Source of the DNA: Mesorhizobium loti R88b | Lineage (GTDB): Bacteria > Pseudomonadota > Alphaproteobacteria > Rhizobiales > Rhizobiaceae | Length of the DNA stretch: 64,000 bases | Assembly: GCF_013170845.1 (NCBI RefSeq) | Contig: NZ_CP033367.1 | Location: forward strand, 2,853,001 to 2,917,000 | Direction of reading: 5' to 3' | Shown: positions 44,288 through 53,056 of the stretch, in pieces | Position numbering within the stretch: the stretch's first letter is position 1 | Layout: each line of letters opens with the position of its first letter | Made by a program: the position numbers and the translations under genes | Notes under the pieces: model-generated | Databases searched by the model: none | Told to the model about the DNA's origin: nothing | The model's input: the letters and a program-made list of their open reading frames with translations, nothing else

Positions 44288-45285
44288 TTCAGCAACTCAC
44301 GCAGCGGATCGGGATAGTCGCCGCCGGGGCGCGGAAAATTCTTCAGCGAGGCATCGGCATTGGCCTTGTTGATCAACAGCACAGGCGCGGGCACGTTGGC
44401 GGGCAGTTCCTTGCCCAAGACCGCCGCCTTGCATGCTTCGACCCCCATGGCGCCGACGACATAGGGGTACTGGGCGACGGTGGCCGAGAGCTCGCCTGAG
44501 GCAATCGACTTCAGCGCGTCGACAATGCCGTCGAGGCCGATCACCTTGACGTCCTTGCCCGAGGTCTGCACGGCGCGTTCGACGCCGAGCGCCATGATGT
44601 CGTTGGCGGCGAAGAAACCTGCGAGATCGGGATGGGCGGCGAGAATGTCGGTGGCCGCCGTCAGGGCCTTCTCGCGATCCCAGTCGGCGCTCACCATCAC
44701 CACCACTTCGAGCTTGCCTTCGACTGCCTGCTTGAAGCCCTTGATGCGGGCATTGGAGCCGACATCGCCGACGATACCGGCAATCAGCGCCACCTTGCCG
44801 CCCTTTGGCACCAGCTTCAGCATTTCCTCGCCGGCCAGCGCGCCGGCGGCGACATTGTCGGTGCCGATATAGGTCGAGACGGCAAAGCCGGCGGCCTTGG
44901 CCTGTTCTGCGTCGATGGTCGAGTCGATGTTGACGATCGGCTTCTTCTTCTGGGCGACCGGCACCAGTGCCTGGACAAGGTTGGAGACGCTGATCGGGTT
45001 GACCAGGTAGCAATCGAAATCCTGCATGGCCATGGCGGTCAGGCGGTCGGCCTGGCCGGTGGCGTCGCCCATATTGGCGGCGGCCTGGACGCTGACATTG
45101 ACGCCGTTGGCCTTGGCCTGCTCCTCGATGCCCTTCTGCATGGTCTGGAAGAACGGGTTGTCGAGGCCTTTGACGATGGCCGCGACCTTCGCCGTGTCCT
45201 CGGCATGGGCCGAGACAATGGTTGCCAGCAGGCCCGCGCCAAGCGTCAGGCCTGTGCCGAGCTTTAAGCCATTAAATACGCTCAT
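44284..45285 (-). CDS. Sugar-type ABC substrate-binding protein
   Basis: Periplasmic receptor of 333 residues. AGGAGGAGG precedes ATG 45285; the protein begins MSVFNGLKLGTGLTLGAGLL with a Sec signal cleaved after AHAED. The peripla_BP_4 elements AAIVKGLDNPFFQTMQKGIEEQ, DCYLVNPISVSNLVQALVP and FAANDIMALGVERAV follow. It is first gene of a five-gene leftward operon with permease, ATPase, Gfo/Idh/MocA and amidase. The ligand is not identified. Confidence 0.94.
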   Translation of the reverse strand: MSVFNGLKLGTGLTLGAGLLATIVSAHAEDTAKVAAIVKGLDNPFFQTMQKGIEEQAKANGVNVSVQAAANMGDATGQADRLTAMAMQDFDCYLVNPISVSNLVQALVPVAQKKKPIVNIDSTIDAEQAKAAGFAVSTYIGTDNVAAGALAGEEMLKLVPKGGKVALIAGIVGDVGSNARIKGFKQAVEGKLEVVVMVSADWDREKALTAATDILAAHPDLAGFFAANDIMALGVERAVQTSGKDVKVIGLDGIVDALKSIASGELSATVAQYPYVVGAMGVEACKAAVLGKELPANVPAPVLLINKANADASLKNFPRPGGDYPDPLRELLK

Positions 45286-45709
45286 AGTTTTCCTCCTCCT
45301 TATTGTTTGATGTGCCGTTGCATCAGTTTCGGTGTTCGGCGAACGAAATGGCCGACAGGACGCAAGCGACCCCAACGCTTGGTGTCACGAACCGCCGACA
45401 TGTCGCTGCCAGCCGCTGGATATGCGGCTCGTGGCCCGGTGCGGGCGCTCGTTCATGTCAGGCATTGCTCCTCCCAGAGCGCCGGCTGATGCCTTGCCGG
45501 CGTTTGCGCATGTTTCAGAAAAAATTTACACGCGTCAATATTTAAAATGCTGCGAAGCGATTTTCGCCGCTCCGCCGCACGACATCACCGGCATGTCGAC
45601 CGGCGCCAGCGGCACATCCGTTCCATGGCGAAAAAAAAAGCATCACCCGTTGCAACTTTCGGCGGGCGGTTTGCGTTGCTGGTTTTCCAGGGGGTATACG
45701 AGGTTTGCA
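45286..45709. other. Intergenic leader/promoter region of the sugar ABC operon
   Basis: No supported gene. An AT-rich tract at about 45505-45550 stands out in GC-rich DNA and holds the promoter candidate listed separately. The remaining bases show no clear repeat or operator. Confidence 0.4.
45510..45538 (-). promoter_or_regulatory. Candidate sigma-70 promoter for the sugar ABC operon
   Basis: On the minus strand TTGACG (45538-45533) is followed after 17 bases by AAACAT (45515-45510), a weak -10, in an AT-rich tract. It points to the binding-protein gene 225 bases downstream, so the leader would be long. Only the -35 is a good match. Confidence 0.3.
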
Positions 45710-45949
45710 TTGGACCGATTCGAGATCCTGAACGAGCCGCCGGGCATCTATTCCATTTTCGACACGGAAATGCCGGCAATGGCGGGAGGCGGGACACTCA
45801 TCGGGCTCTACCGGCACGAAGTGCCGCTGGCTCGGTTTGCAGCCACGGAAGCGGGCGGCAAGCCGTCGGCGCTGCCGCCGCTGTCATCGCTGAGCAACTG
45901 TCAGACAAATAATACAGATCCGACGCACCAAAACGGCTTGCAAGCGTAA
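45710..45949 (+). CDS. Possible small protein of unknown function
   Basis: Open frame of 79 codons from a TTG with GAGG at 45700-45703. The predicted peptide (LDRFEILNEPPGIYSIFDTE, then MAGGGTLIGLYRHEVPLARF) has balanced composition but matches nothing I recognise. The frame stays open further upstream, so the start is uncertain, and an overlapping frame of similar length exists. It lies between divergent transcription of the sugar ABC operon and the small protein at 46029. Reality is doubtful. Confidence 0.25.
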   Translation: MDRFEILNEPPGIYSIFDTEMPAMAGGGTLIGLYRHEVPLARFAATEAGGKPSALPPLSSLSNCQTNNTDPTHQNGLQA

Positions 45950-46028
45950 GCTATGGCTCGCAGAAGTTGCGCAAAAAGCATACCGTTGGAGAAAAACTTA
46001 TACCGTCATCCAGCATGAAAGGGGAATC

Positions 46029-46229
46029 ATGCCTGACCAGAATGCTCTGATCCAAGCGGCCATCGGACGGCTGCTTTCCGAGAAAACCGGAATGGCGGTC
46101 ATTTCCATGAGAGAGAGTATTACCGAGCTGCTGGCCATAACCGGTGCGACGCTGGCCGTCGAAACCCTGCAGGACTTGCTGCTGGAAATGGCCGAAGTGC
46201 GCGGCATGATGGTCGTGCTCGACGTTTAG
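46029..46229 (+). CDS. Small conserved-looking protein of unknown function
   Basis: Protein of 66 residues with AAAGGGGA eight or so bases before the ATG. The sequence (MPDQNALIQAAIGRLLSEKT, then VETLQDLLLEMAEVRGMMVV) is largely amphipathic helix with no signal peptide, membrane segment or known motif. It is preceded by about 80 bases without genes and followed by a palindrome shared with the convergent PhnM-like gene. No function can be assigned. Confidence 0.55.
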   Translation: MPDQNALIQAAIGRLLSEKTGMAVISMRESITELLAITGATLAVETLQDLLLEMAEVRGMMVVLDV

Positions 46230-46254
46230 AGGTCTGTTTTATGCATGCCGTTCT

Positions 46255-46278
46255 CCCAAAACCGAGGTCACTTTTGGG
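46255..46278. terminator. Palindrome between convergent genes, possible terminator
   Basis: CCCAAAA (46255-46261) pairs with TTTTGGG (46272-46278) around CCGAGGTCAC. It lies between the stop of the 66-residue protein gene and the end of the PhnM-like gene ten bases on. It may be another copy of a rhizobial palindromic repeat and could stop transcription from both sides. Confidence 0.5.
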
Positions 46279-46287
46279 CGACATTCA

Positions 46288-47502
46288 TCAGAGCGCGGCG
46301 GGTACCCGCTCAGCCATGGCATGGTCAAGGCGTCCCGCCTTCCGGGCCGACGCCAGCGTGCCGTCGCCGTAGATCATGCGGCCGGCGCGGAAGGTGGCAC
46401 GGACACGTGGCACTGGCTGGCGGTCGGCCACGACGAGATCTGCCAGAAGGCCGGGTTCGATGGCGCCGCGGTCGGCAAGCCCCAGGGCCATGGCCGGATT
46501 GGCGCTTGTGAGTGCCGCCGCCGCCGCGAGGCCATCACCCCGCAGCTTGGCCAGGCCAAGCACGGCCGGCAGGATCGAGGCTGGGTGGTAGTCGCTGGCC
46601 AGCATGTCGAGCAGTCCGGCCTGGTAGGCCTGCCGGGCGGAAAGATTGCCGGAATAGGATTCTCCGCGCAGCGCGTTGGGCGCGCCCATCGCTGTGTACA
46701 TGCCGAGCCTGCGGGCTTCCTGCGCTGCTTCCAGGGTCACCGGGAATTCCGAGAGCGCGGCACCCAGGCCATGGACCAGCTCCACCTTTTCCAGCGTGTC
46801 GTCGTCATGGGAGGCGAGCACGATGCCGGCGGCGTGCGCACGCGCCGACAGATCCTGCAGGGCGTTCAGCACATCGCCCTGGCCGTTGCGGCCGGCCATG
46901 CGCTTGCCGACGACTTCGGAGGCCGCCGCAACCGACATGCCGCGCTCCTTGGCGATGCGGGCGATGTAGAGTTCGACGTCGCGGTACTGCCCCTGTCCGG
47001 GCGTATGATCCATCAGCGAGATCAAATGAAGCCTGCCGGCGTCCATCAGCTTCTGCAGCTTGGGAATCGCAGGGGTGAAGGTCACTTCGAAGCGGGCATG
47101 GATGCGGTGATCGACCAGCAGATCGTCCTTCATACCGGCGATGGTGTCGATGATCGCAGTCGTATGATCTTCTGAGCGCATGACGCCGCTGGTGACGCTG
47201 GCGCCGATGAAGGAAAGCGCGGCATAGGCGGTGGTGACGCCGCAGGAGGCGAGCTTCTTGTCGAGCTCGGCAATGCCGATCGGCATCGGCACGTGGACGC
47301 CGATGCGCGGCTCGACTTCCCTCTCCACCATGTCGCCATGCATGTCGATGAAGCCGGGCAGCAGCAGGCGGCCGCCGCCCTCGATATCGGCATGCTCGAC
47401 AGGCTTGTCGCGGATCTCGGCGATCCGGCCATTCTCGATCCTGACCGCGCCGTTCGGGATGACGCGGTCGCGCAGGACAATTTCGAATTCACTCAGCCAC
47501 AT
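46288..47502 (-). CDS. PhnM-like amidohydrolase (ribose 1-methylphosphonate 5-triphosphate diphosphatase family)
   Basis: Amidohydrolase-superfamily protein of 404 residues. The PhnM-type metal site GFIDMHGDMVEREVEPRIGV lies near residue 60, followed by VTTAYAALSFIGAS, FEVTF, SLMDHTPGQGQY, ASHDDDT and the C-terminal LASDYHPASIL. PhnM removes diphosphate from ribose 1-methylphosphonate 5-triphosphate in the C-P lyase pathway. Here no other phn gene is present, so it may be an orphan acting on another nucleotide- or phosphate-linked ribose. ATG 47502 starts the conserved domain; longer starts to 47592 exist. Divergent on the far side of a repeat from the kinase gene it faces in tandem. Confidence 0.85.
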   Translation of the reverse strand: MWLSEFEIVLRDRVIPNGAVRIENGRIAEIRDKPVEHADIEGGGRLLLPGFIDMHGDMVEREVEPRIGVHVPMPIGIAELDKKLASCGVTTAYAALSFIGASVTSGVMRSEDHTTAIIDTIAGMKDDLLVDHRIHARFEVTFTPAIPKLQKLMDAGRLHLISLMDHTPGQGQYRDVELYIARIAKERGMSVAAASEVVGKRMAGRNGQGDVLNALQDLSARAHAAGIVLASHDDDTLEKVELVHGLGAALSEFPVTLEAAQEARRLGMYTAMGAPNALRGESYSGNLSARQAYQAGLLDMLASDYHPASILPAVLGLAKLRGDGLAAAAALTSANPAMALGLADRGAIEPGLLADLVVADRQPVPRVRATFRAGRMIYGDGTLASARKAGRLDHAMAERVPAAL

Positions 47503-47720
47503 CAGGGTTCTCGTCAATCGCGGCGACATCGTCGGGGTGTGGAAGACCGGGATCACGATGATGATGCGCCGGCTTGGCCGTGCCCCGATCATGATCCGTC
47601 CAGGACATTGCGGTGTTTTCTAGTTCACTCGAATGCCGGTTTCCATTTGATTTTTATGACATTTCCATGAAGGCCGGCCTGAGCGGCTCACCGTTTCATG
47701 GAAACGGCGGACCACTCCAA
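47503..47720. other. Intergenic region upstream of the PhnM-like gene
   Basis: No gene or symmetrical site was recognised; it should contain the leftward promoter of the PhnM-like gene unless that gene is read from the kinase gene through the repeat at 47721. Confidence 0.35.
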
Positions 47721-47801
47721 CTCTTTGTTTTGACGCAATTCCCAAGGGAAAGCGCTATGCGCTTTTCCCGGGAAAACCGTTTACACTTTTCCTGGAATTG
47801 C
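47721..47801. repeat. Intergenic palindromic repeat, copy 1
   Basis: 81-bp copy of the element at 53657-53738; the two differ by a handful of bases and one indel. Internal stem GGGAAAGCGC / GCGCTTTTCCC. The right part, AAAACCGTTTACACTTTT, is the reverse of the AAAAGTGT-N3-GCGGTTTT-type core seen at 3132-3176. It lies 15 bases past the end of the kinase gene. Confidence 0.85.
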
Positions 47802-47816
47802 TCTTGAGCGCTTGGC

Positions 47817-48629
47817 TCAGCCGGTACGGGATCGTTCCGACAGCCATTCGGCGGTTTGCTGGCTGGCCTGTTCGGCGGAAAGCTCAAGGCCAAGCCCCTG
47901 CAGCAGGCCATGCAGGAATATGCCGGTGAAGCAGTCGCCGGCACCGATCGTGTCGGGCACGGAAACCTGCTTCAGCGGCGTGACTTGTCTCAGGGCCTTG
48001 CCATCATAGAGCGAGATCGGGCGCGTTCCAACGGTCAGCACCAGCGTCTTCAGGCGCGGCCCGGCAATCCGTGACGCTCGCTCCCAGATATCTTGCGTGT
48101 CCTCGCCGGGAAAATCGGCACGCGATCCGATGACGATGTCGGCCGGGCGCGGTGAGGCGGTGCGCAGCGGGAACTGCGAAATGACCAGCGGGATCGTCTT
48201 CAGCGAGGCGACGATGCCGTCGTCAAGCACGAGGGCGTTGAGGTAGGCGGCATCGCCGGTGACGGGTTCGGGTGCGGCGTAGGGCGGGCGCATCTGGCCG
48301 CCACTGTTCAGAATGGTGCGCTCACCACTCGGCTCGAGCAGGATTTCGGTAAACTGGGTTTCGCCAGCCCGCATGGTGACATAGCCGGTATCGATGCCGC
48401 TTGCCTGCAGTGTCGCAAGGGCTGCCCGGCCATGGTCGTCGTCCATCAGATTGCTGACCAGCCGCACATCGTTGCCGAGCTTCGCCAGTTGGGTGCTGGT
48501 GTGGAAGCCGCCGCCGCCGAGCCTGACGCTGCGGTTGGAATAGACGATGCGCGCGCCCGAGGCGAGCGGCGAGGACAGTGCCCAGACCTGGTCGTAATTG
48601 ACATGGCCGACAACGATGACTGTGCTCAT
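47817..48629 (-). CDS. PfkB-family carbohydrate kinase
   Basis: Ribokinase-fold sugar kinase of 270 residues, slightly short for the family (about 300). Signature 2 is clear (DTIGAGDCFTGIFLHG, with the catalytic Asp in GAGD), and signature 1 in the N-terminus (RLGGGGFHTSTQLAKLG). It phosphorylates a sugar or nucleoside with ATP. Its ATG overlaps the stop (ATGA) of a truncated permease remnant, so it was once translationally coupled to a sugar transport operon that has been deleted. The present promoter is therefore unclear, with the GMC and ALDH genes upstream on the same strand. Confidence 0.92.
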   Translation of the reverse strand: MSTVIVVGHVNYDQVWALSSPLASGARIVYSNRSVRLGGGGFHTSTQLAKLGNDVRLVSNLMDDDHGRAALATLQASGIDTGYVTMRAGETQFTEILLEPSGERTILNSGGQMRPPYAAPEPVTGDAAYLNALVLDDGIVASLKTIPLVISQFPLRTASPRPADIVIGSRADFPGEDTQDIWERASRIAGPRLKTLVLTVGTRPISLYDGKALRQVTPLKQVSVPDTIGAGDCFTGIFLHGLLQGLGLELSAEQASQQTAEWLSERSRTG

Positions 48630-48736
48630 GGTCCCTGCTTTTCGCGCGGCGCATCGACGATGAAGCGCTGCGCGAGCAGGCTTAGCACTATGACCGGCAC
48701 CAGGGACAGCAGGCTGGCGGCCATCGGAGCGCCAGC
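48626..48736 (-). pseudogene. Remnant of the C-terminus of a MalG-type ABC permease
   Basis: The frame that ends in the TGA overlapping the kinase start reads APMAASLLSLVPVIVLSLLA then QRFIVDAPREKQGP. This is the last membrane helix and tail of MalG/UgpE-type sugar permeases (AA-S-LL-P-V-I-x-x-QR-F/Y pattern). Upstream of it the frame has no permease sequence and soon reaches the GMC gene. It is a deletion scar: everything else of the transporter operon is gone. Confidence 0.7.
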
Positions 48737-48802
48737 GGACGATACGGCCGGTTGCTCGGCGTTCTGGCGCAGGCGGCCAACGCCAAGGATTGAACAGCTG
48801 CG

Positions 48803-50401
48803 TTACCCGCCCAGGATAAAATCGGCGCAGCGGTCGGCGATCATGATCACCGGGGCGTTGGTGTTGCCGCTGATCAGGCGCGGCATGATCGAGGCATCGC
48901 AGATGCGCAGGCGCGGCACGCCGCGCACGCGCAGTTGCGGATCGACCACGGCGTCGCCGTCGCTGCCCATCCGGCAGGTGCCGCAGGGGTGATAGACCGT
49001 CTTGGCGTGTTCGAGGATGTGGTCTGATATGGATTGATCGGAAAGATCGGCGTCCTCGCCCGGCGACAGCTCCTCGGCGACCACGGCCTGCAGCGCCGGC
49101 TGGCGCAGGATAGTGCGGGCGATCTTCATGCCGGCGAGCAGCAGAGCGAGATCACTGGCATCAGACAGGAAGCCGGTTGTGAAGCGGATCGGGGCGGCCG
49201 CGTCACGCGAGCGCAGCCTGACCGTGCCGCGTGACTTTGGCCTGAGCACACAAGGGTTGAGCTCCATGCCGTGGCGCTCGATCGAGCCGTGCTCGGCGCT
49301 TTCGATCATCACCGGCAGGACGTGGAACTGGATATCGGGCCTTCCGTCGCCATCGGTGTCGAAGAAGCCGCCGCTCTCGACGACGTTGGAGGTGAGCAGG
49401 CCGGTGCGGAACATCAGGTATTGCAAGCCGTGGCGCAGCGCCCGCAGGCCGCGATCCTCACCCAGCAGCGAGATCGGCTGGCGTGTCAGCGCATAGACGG
49501 GCGCAGCGACATGGTCCTGCAGGTCGCGGCCGACCGATGGCATGTCGCGGATGACGGGAATGCCAAGCCCGGCCAGGTGTTCGGTCGGGCCAAGGCCTGA
49601 CAGCATCATCAGCTTGGGCGTCGCCAGCGCACCGGCGGCGAGGATGACTTCGGCCTTCGCCGTCGCCACATGGTTCTGGCCGTCCGACGTGGTGTAGGCG
49701 AGGCCGCTCGCCGCACCGTTTTCCAGGGTCACGCCGGTGACCAGCGCATCGGTGATCACGGTGAGGTTGGCGTTGCCGGCCAGCGGCCTCAGGAACACCT
49801 TTGCCGCCGACTGGCGTTCGCCATTGGCGGTCGTCGTCTGGTAGAAGCCGACGCCTTCCTGCCTGGCGCCGTTGAAGTCGTCATTGTAGCGGTAGCCAGC
49901 CTGCTGCGCGGCCTTGATATAGGCCAAGGAAAGCGGGTGGCGGTGGCGCGGGTCGGAGACCGGCAATGGTCCCTCGGTGCCGTGGCGCTCGCCGGCGAGG
50001 CGCTCATTGCGCTCCAGCCGCCGGAACACCGGCAGCACCTCGTCCCAGCCCCAGCCGGGGCAGCCGAGGTCGTGCCAGCCATCATAGTCCTGTGGCTGGC
50101 CCCTGATGTAGAGCATGGCGTTGATCGACGAGCCGCCGCCCAGCGTGCGGCCCTGCGGCACCGGCAGCCGGCGGCCGCCGACGCTGGGCTCAGGCTCGGA
50201 TTCATAGATCCAGCTGCGCGCCGTGCCGATCACCTTGGCGAAGGTGGCGGGAATGTCGATGAGGCGCGTGTTGTCGGCCGGGCCGGCCTCGACCACCAGC
50301 ACGCGCTTGCCCGCATTGACCAGCCGGTTGGCCAGCGTGCAGCCGGCCGAGCCGGCGCCGGCGATGATGTAGTCGTACGCAGCGCTCATCGTGTCAGGCA
50401 T
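48803..50401 (-). CDS. GMC-family (choline dehydrogenase-like) oxidoreductase
   Basis: FAD enzyme of 528-532 residues with a complete N-terminal FAD site (YDYIIAGAGSAGCTLANRLV), the signature TLGGGSSINAMLYIRGQPQDYD, and the C-terminal catalytic His and Asn in VYHPCGTCRMG and SGNTNAPV. ATG 50389 (MSAAYDY) is probably right because 50401 overlaps the aldehyde dehydrogenase by eight bases, though coupled starts are common. Directly downstream of an aldehyde dehydrogenase, it fits a two-step alcohol-to-acid conversion, as in choline to betaine, but on an unknown alcohol. It resembles the enzyme at the left window edge. Confidence 0.93.
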   Translation of the reverse strand: MPDTMSAAYDYIIAGAGSAGCTLANRLVNAGKRVLVVEAGPADNTRLIDIPATFAKVIGTARSWIYESEPEPSVGGRRLPVPQGRTLGGGSSINAMLYIRGQPQDYDGWHDLGCPGWGWDEVLPVFRRLERNERLAGERHGTEGPLPVSDPRHRHPLSLAYIKAAQQAGYRYNDDFNGARQEGVGFYQTTTANGERQSAAKVFLRPLAGNANLTVITDALVTGVTLENGAASGLAYTTSDGQNHVATAKAEVILAAGALATPKLMMLSGLGPTEHLAGLGIPVIRDMPSVGRDLQDHVAAPVYALTRQPISLLGEDRGLRALRHGLQYLMFRTGLLTSNVVESGGFFDTDGDGRPDIQFHVLPVMIESAEHGSIERHGMELNPCVLRPKSRGTVRLRSRDAAAPIRFTTGFLSDASDLALLLAGMKIARTILRQPALQAVVAEELSPGEDADLSDQSISDHILEHAKTVYHPCGTCRMGSDGDAVVDPQLRVRGVPRLRICDASIMPRLISGNTNAPVIMIADRCADFILGG

Positions 50402-51911
50402 ACCGCATGATGACGGTCTTGGTCTCGAGATAGCCGTCTATTGCCGCGCGGCCATGCTCGCGGCCGATGCCGGACTGTTTGAAGCCGCCGAACGGTGCCG
50501 CCGGGTCGAGTGTGTTGTGCGAATTGACCCAGACGGTGCCGGCCTTGAGGCCATGGATGGCGGTCATCGCCTTGCCCATGTCGCGGGTCCATATCGAGGC
50601 CGAGAGGCCGTAGCGCGTGTCGTTGGCGATGCGGATCGCCTCGTCGAGGTCGGCGACCGGCATTGCCGCCACCACCGGCCCGAACACCTCCTCGCGCATG
50701 ATCTCCATGTCAGGGCGGACATTGTGCAGGATGGTCGGCGCCACATAATGGCCCCTGGCCGGCACAGGCCGCGCGCCGCTGACCCGTTCGCCGCCCGCCG
50801 CCAGGCCGCGCTCGACAAAGCCTTCGACGCTTCTGCGGTGCTTGGCCGAGACCAGCGGGTTGATCTGCGCCCCCGCGTCGCGGCCGGCGCCCAGCGTCAT
50901 GCCATCGGCGATTTCGGCAAGGCGAGAAAGCGTGCGGTCGTAGATCGACTTTTCGATCAGCAGCCGCGACGCCGAGGTGCAGACCTGGCCCTGGTTGAAG
51001 AACATGCCGAGCCCCGCGATCAGCGGCTCGATGCCTTCCTCCATGTCGGCAAGCAGGATCATCGGCGATTTCGAGCCAAGCTCCAGCGTGAAGCGCGCAA
51101 CACGGTCGACCGCCGCATGGCCGACGCGCTTGCCGACCTCCGTCGAGCCGGTGAAGGTCAGCTTGTCGATGCCGGGATGGCGGATCAGCGCTTCGCCGGT
51201 GACGGAGCCGCTGCCGGTGACGATGTTGACGACGCCCGGCGGGAAGCCAACGGCTTCGATCAGTTCGGCCAGCCTGAGCAGGCCCAGTGGCGTTTCCTGT
51301 GGCGGCTTCAAAACCACGGTGCAGCCGCAGGCCAGCGCCGGGGCGATCTTCCACATGCCAATCAGCAGCGGGAAGTTCCACGGCACGATGGCGCCGACGA
51401 CGCCGACCGGTTCCATCACCGTCATTGCCTGGTGTTTCGCGCCCGGCGGCACGGGGATGGAGACCTGGAAGGTCGAGCCCTCGATCTTGGTCGCCCAGCC
51501 GGCATAGTAGCGCAGCCAGTCGACGGTGCCGCCGGCGCTCAGCATGCGGGCGACGCCGAGCGATTTGCCGTTCTCGATGCTTTCGATCTCGGCCAAAAGG
51601 TCGGCCTCGGCCTCGACAGCATCGGCGAGTTTCAGCATCAGGTTCTGGCGATCGACCGGGCGCATCGAGGCCCATGGGCCTTCGAGCGCCGCGCGTGCCG
51701 CACGCACCGCCTGGTCGACCAGTTCGACGCCGCTCTCGGGAACATGCGCTACGATTTCGCCGGAGGCGGAATCATCAACGGCGAGGCCTTCGCCGGCCAA
51801 GCCACCCATAAAGGGCCCGTCGACGAAGCGGCCATTGATGAATGGGCGGTGCGAACGCGCCAGGAAAGCGGCGGCCGCTGCGCTGATCGGCGGCACAATT
51901 CTCTCGTTCAC
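50394..51911 (-). CDS. NAD(P)-dependent aldehyde dehydrogenase, betaine aldehyde dehydrogenase-like
   Basis: Enzyme of 505 residues. GAGGAGGA precedes GTG 51911. Catalytic Glu in LELGSKSPMILL, Cys in FFNQGQVCTSASRLLI, Asn in VPWNFPLLI. It has the common oxidation fold for betaine aldehyde or aromatic aldehydes. It overlaps or abuts the GMC gene that follows. No regulator is directly adjacent. The pair may take an alcohol to its acid. A longer reading to 51965 lacks a good ribosome site. Confidence 0.93.
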   Translation of the reverse strand: MNERIVPPISAAAAAFLARSHRPFINGRFVDGPFMGGLAGEGLAVDDSASGEIVAHVPESGVELVDQAVRAARAALEGPWASMRPVDRQNLMLKLADAVEAEADLLAEIESIENGKSLGVARMLSAGGTVDWLRYYAGWATKIEGSTFQVSIPVPPGAKHQAMTVMEPVGVVGAIVPWNFPLLIGMWKIAPALACGCTVVLKPPQETPLGLLRLAELIEAVGFPPGVVNIVTGSGSVTGEALIRHPGIDKLTFTGSTEVGKRVGHAAVDRVARFTLELGSKSPMILLADMEEGIEPLIAGLGMFFNQGQVCTSASRLLIEKSIYDRTLSRLAEIADGMTLGAGRDAGAQINPLVSAKHRRSVEGFVERGLAAGGERVSGARPVPARGHYVAPTILHNVRPDMEIMREEVFGPVVAAMPVADLDEAIRIANDTRYGLSASIWTRDMGKAMTAIHGLKAGTVWVNSHNTLDPAAPFGGFKQSGIGREHGRAAIDGYLETKTVIMRYA

Positions 51912-51994
51912 GCCATCCTCCTCGATGCTTGATGAACATTTCACACGGAGGGTTATGGAGCGCATCGATTGTCTTCAAGGCGAAGGCGGCGCGA

Positions 51995-52037
51995 GTGCGC
52001 GTTCAGTCAAAACAAAGTTCCCGCTCGGACAAGACGC
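51995..52037. repeat. 43-bp direct repeat, copy 1
   Basis: Identical to 53801-53843 except for one base (GTGCGCGTTCAG versus GTGCGCGCTCAG, then AGTTCCCGCTCGGACAAGAC). The two copies are direct repeats about 1.8 kb apart enclosing the broken membrane gene and the YceI gene. Confidence 0.85.
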
Positions 52038-52121
52038 AGCGCGATCGGCTCGCCAAAATCAAGGTCACATCAAGCCGCGCGTTTCGCGCAGACCTTCCTG
52101 GTGTCGAAGAGGTGTCGGCCA

Positions 52122-53015
52122 TTGAGCGCATTGCTGGGCAATCCGATGGTCACCACGGCGGCGCTGCCGTTTGTGCTCGGCATGGTCATGGCGCTGCTGG
52201 CGCGATTTGCGCTGGCGCCGCCTGTTCTTTCGCTGGTGTCGGCCGCTCTGCTGCTGTTCTTCTACTGGGACACGCTTGGTCCGCCGGTGGTGCCGCCGGT
52301 CGCCGCCAGCCAGAAGCTGATCTATCTCGCCTTTGCCGGCATCGTCATGGGTCTGTTGCCTGACCGCCTGCTCGGCGCTTCCTTGGCGAGCAAGCTTGTC
52401 GCCGCAGCGCTCGCGGCCGCGCTGCTGTGGCTTGGCTGGCGCCGCCTTGCCGGCGGCTCGCTCGACCTGCAGATGATCGCCGCTCTCATCACCGGCCTGC
52501 TGGCGATCGTTGGCGCCGCGATGCTGCTGTCCCTGAAAGCTTCGCCATCGCCTCCAACCGAGGAGCCGTTCCTGGTGCCGGCTGCGGTGCTCGCCCTTTG
52601 CCTGGCCGGCGCCATCGTCTCGGTGCTCGGCGCCTCGATCGTCACCGGGCAATTGCTGGGCTCACTGGCAGCGCTCGCCGGCGGTTGGTGCCTTGTCCAG
52701 TACATCGCGGTGCTGCGCGGCGGCTCGGCCGCCAGCTGGAGCAAAGGCACCTAGCTCGTCCTCATCTTCGCCGCCGCCACCGTGCTGATCCAGGTGGCGC
52801 TGCTGGCACCGAAGGCGAACCCGGTGGCGCTCATGCTTTCGCCTCTGCCGCTCGCCGTGGCCGCGCTGGTGCCCGGTCCGCTGCAAGGGCTTGTTCCCGG
52901 TGCCCGGCCGTTGCGGCCGCTGGTTGCCGGCCTGCTGATCGCCATGCCGGCGATATTGGCCATCCTGACGGCGATCGTTTGGGCGCCGCATGGGGCCGCT
53001 CTCGGCTTTTCCTGA
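52122..53015 (+). pseudogene. Integral membrane protein gene interrupted by an in-frame amber codon
   Basis: From TTG 52122 (GAAGAGG at 52106-52112) the frame runs 210 codons of hydrophobic sequence (VTTAALPFVLGMVMALLARF, LASKLVAAALAAALLWLG) to TAG at 52752-52754. The same frame then continues without shift for 86 more codons of the same kind (LVLIFAAATVLIQVALLAPK) to TGA at 53013. Together they would make a protein of about 297 residues with eight to ten membrane helices. No family was recognised. The simplest reading is a nonsense mutation. It is 41 bases upstream of the YceI gene. Confidence 0.75.
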
Positions 53016-53056
53016 GCCGGATTCGAAGAACGACAACCAACAATGGGGAGAGTTAC

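Noticed and set aside
52752..52754. TAG as a pyrrolysine or recoded codon
   Set aside because: The protein is a plain membrane protein, not an amine methyltransferase, and no pyl genes are seen; the MttB homologue in the same window has no amber codon either.
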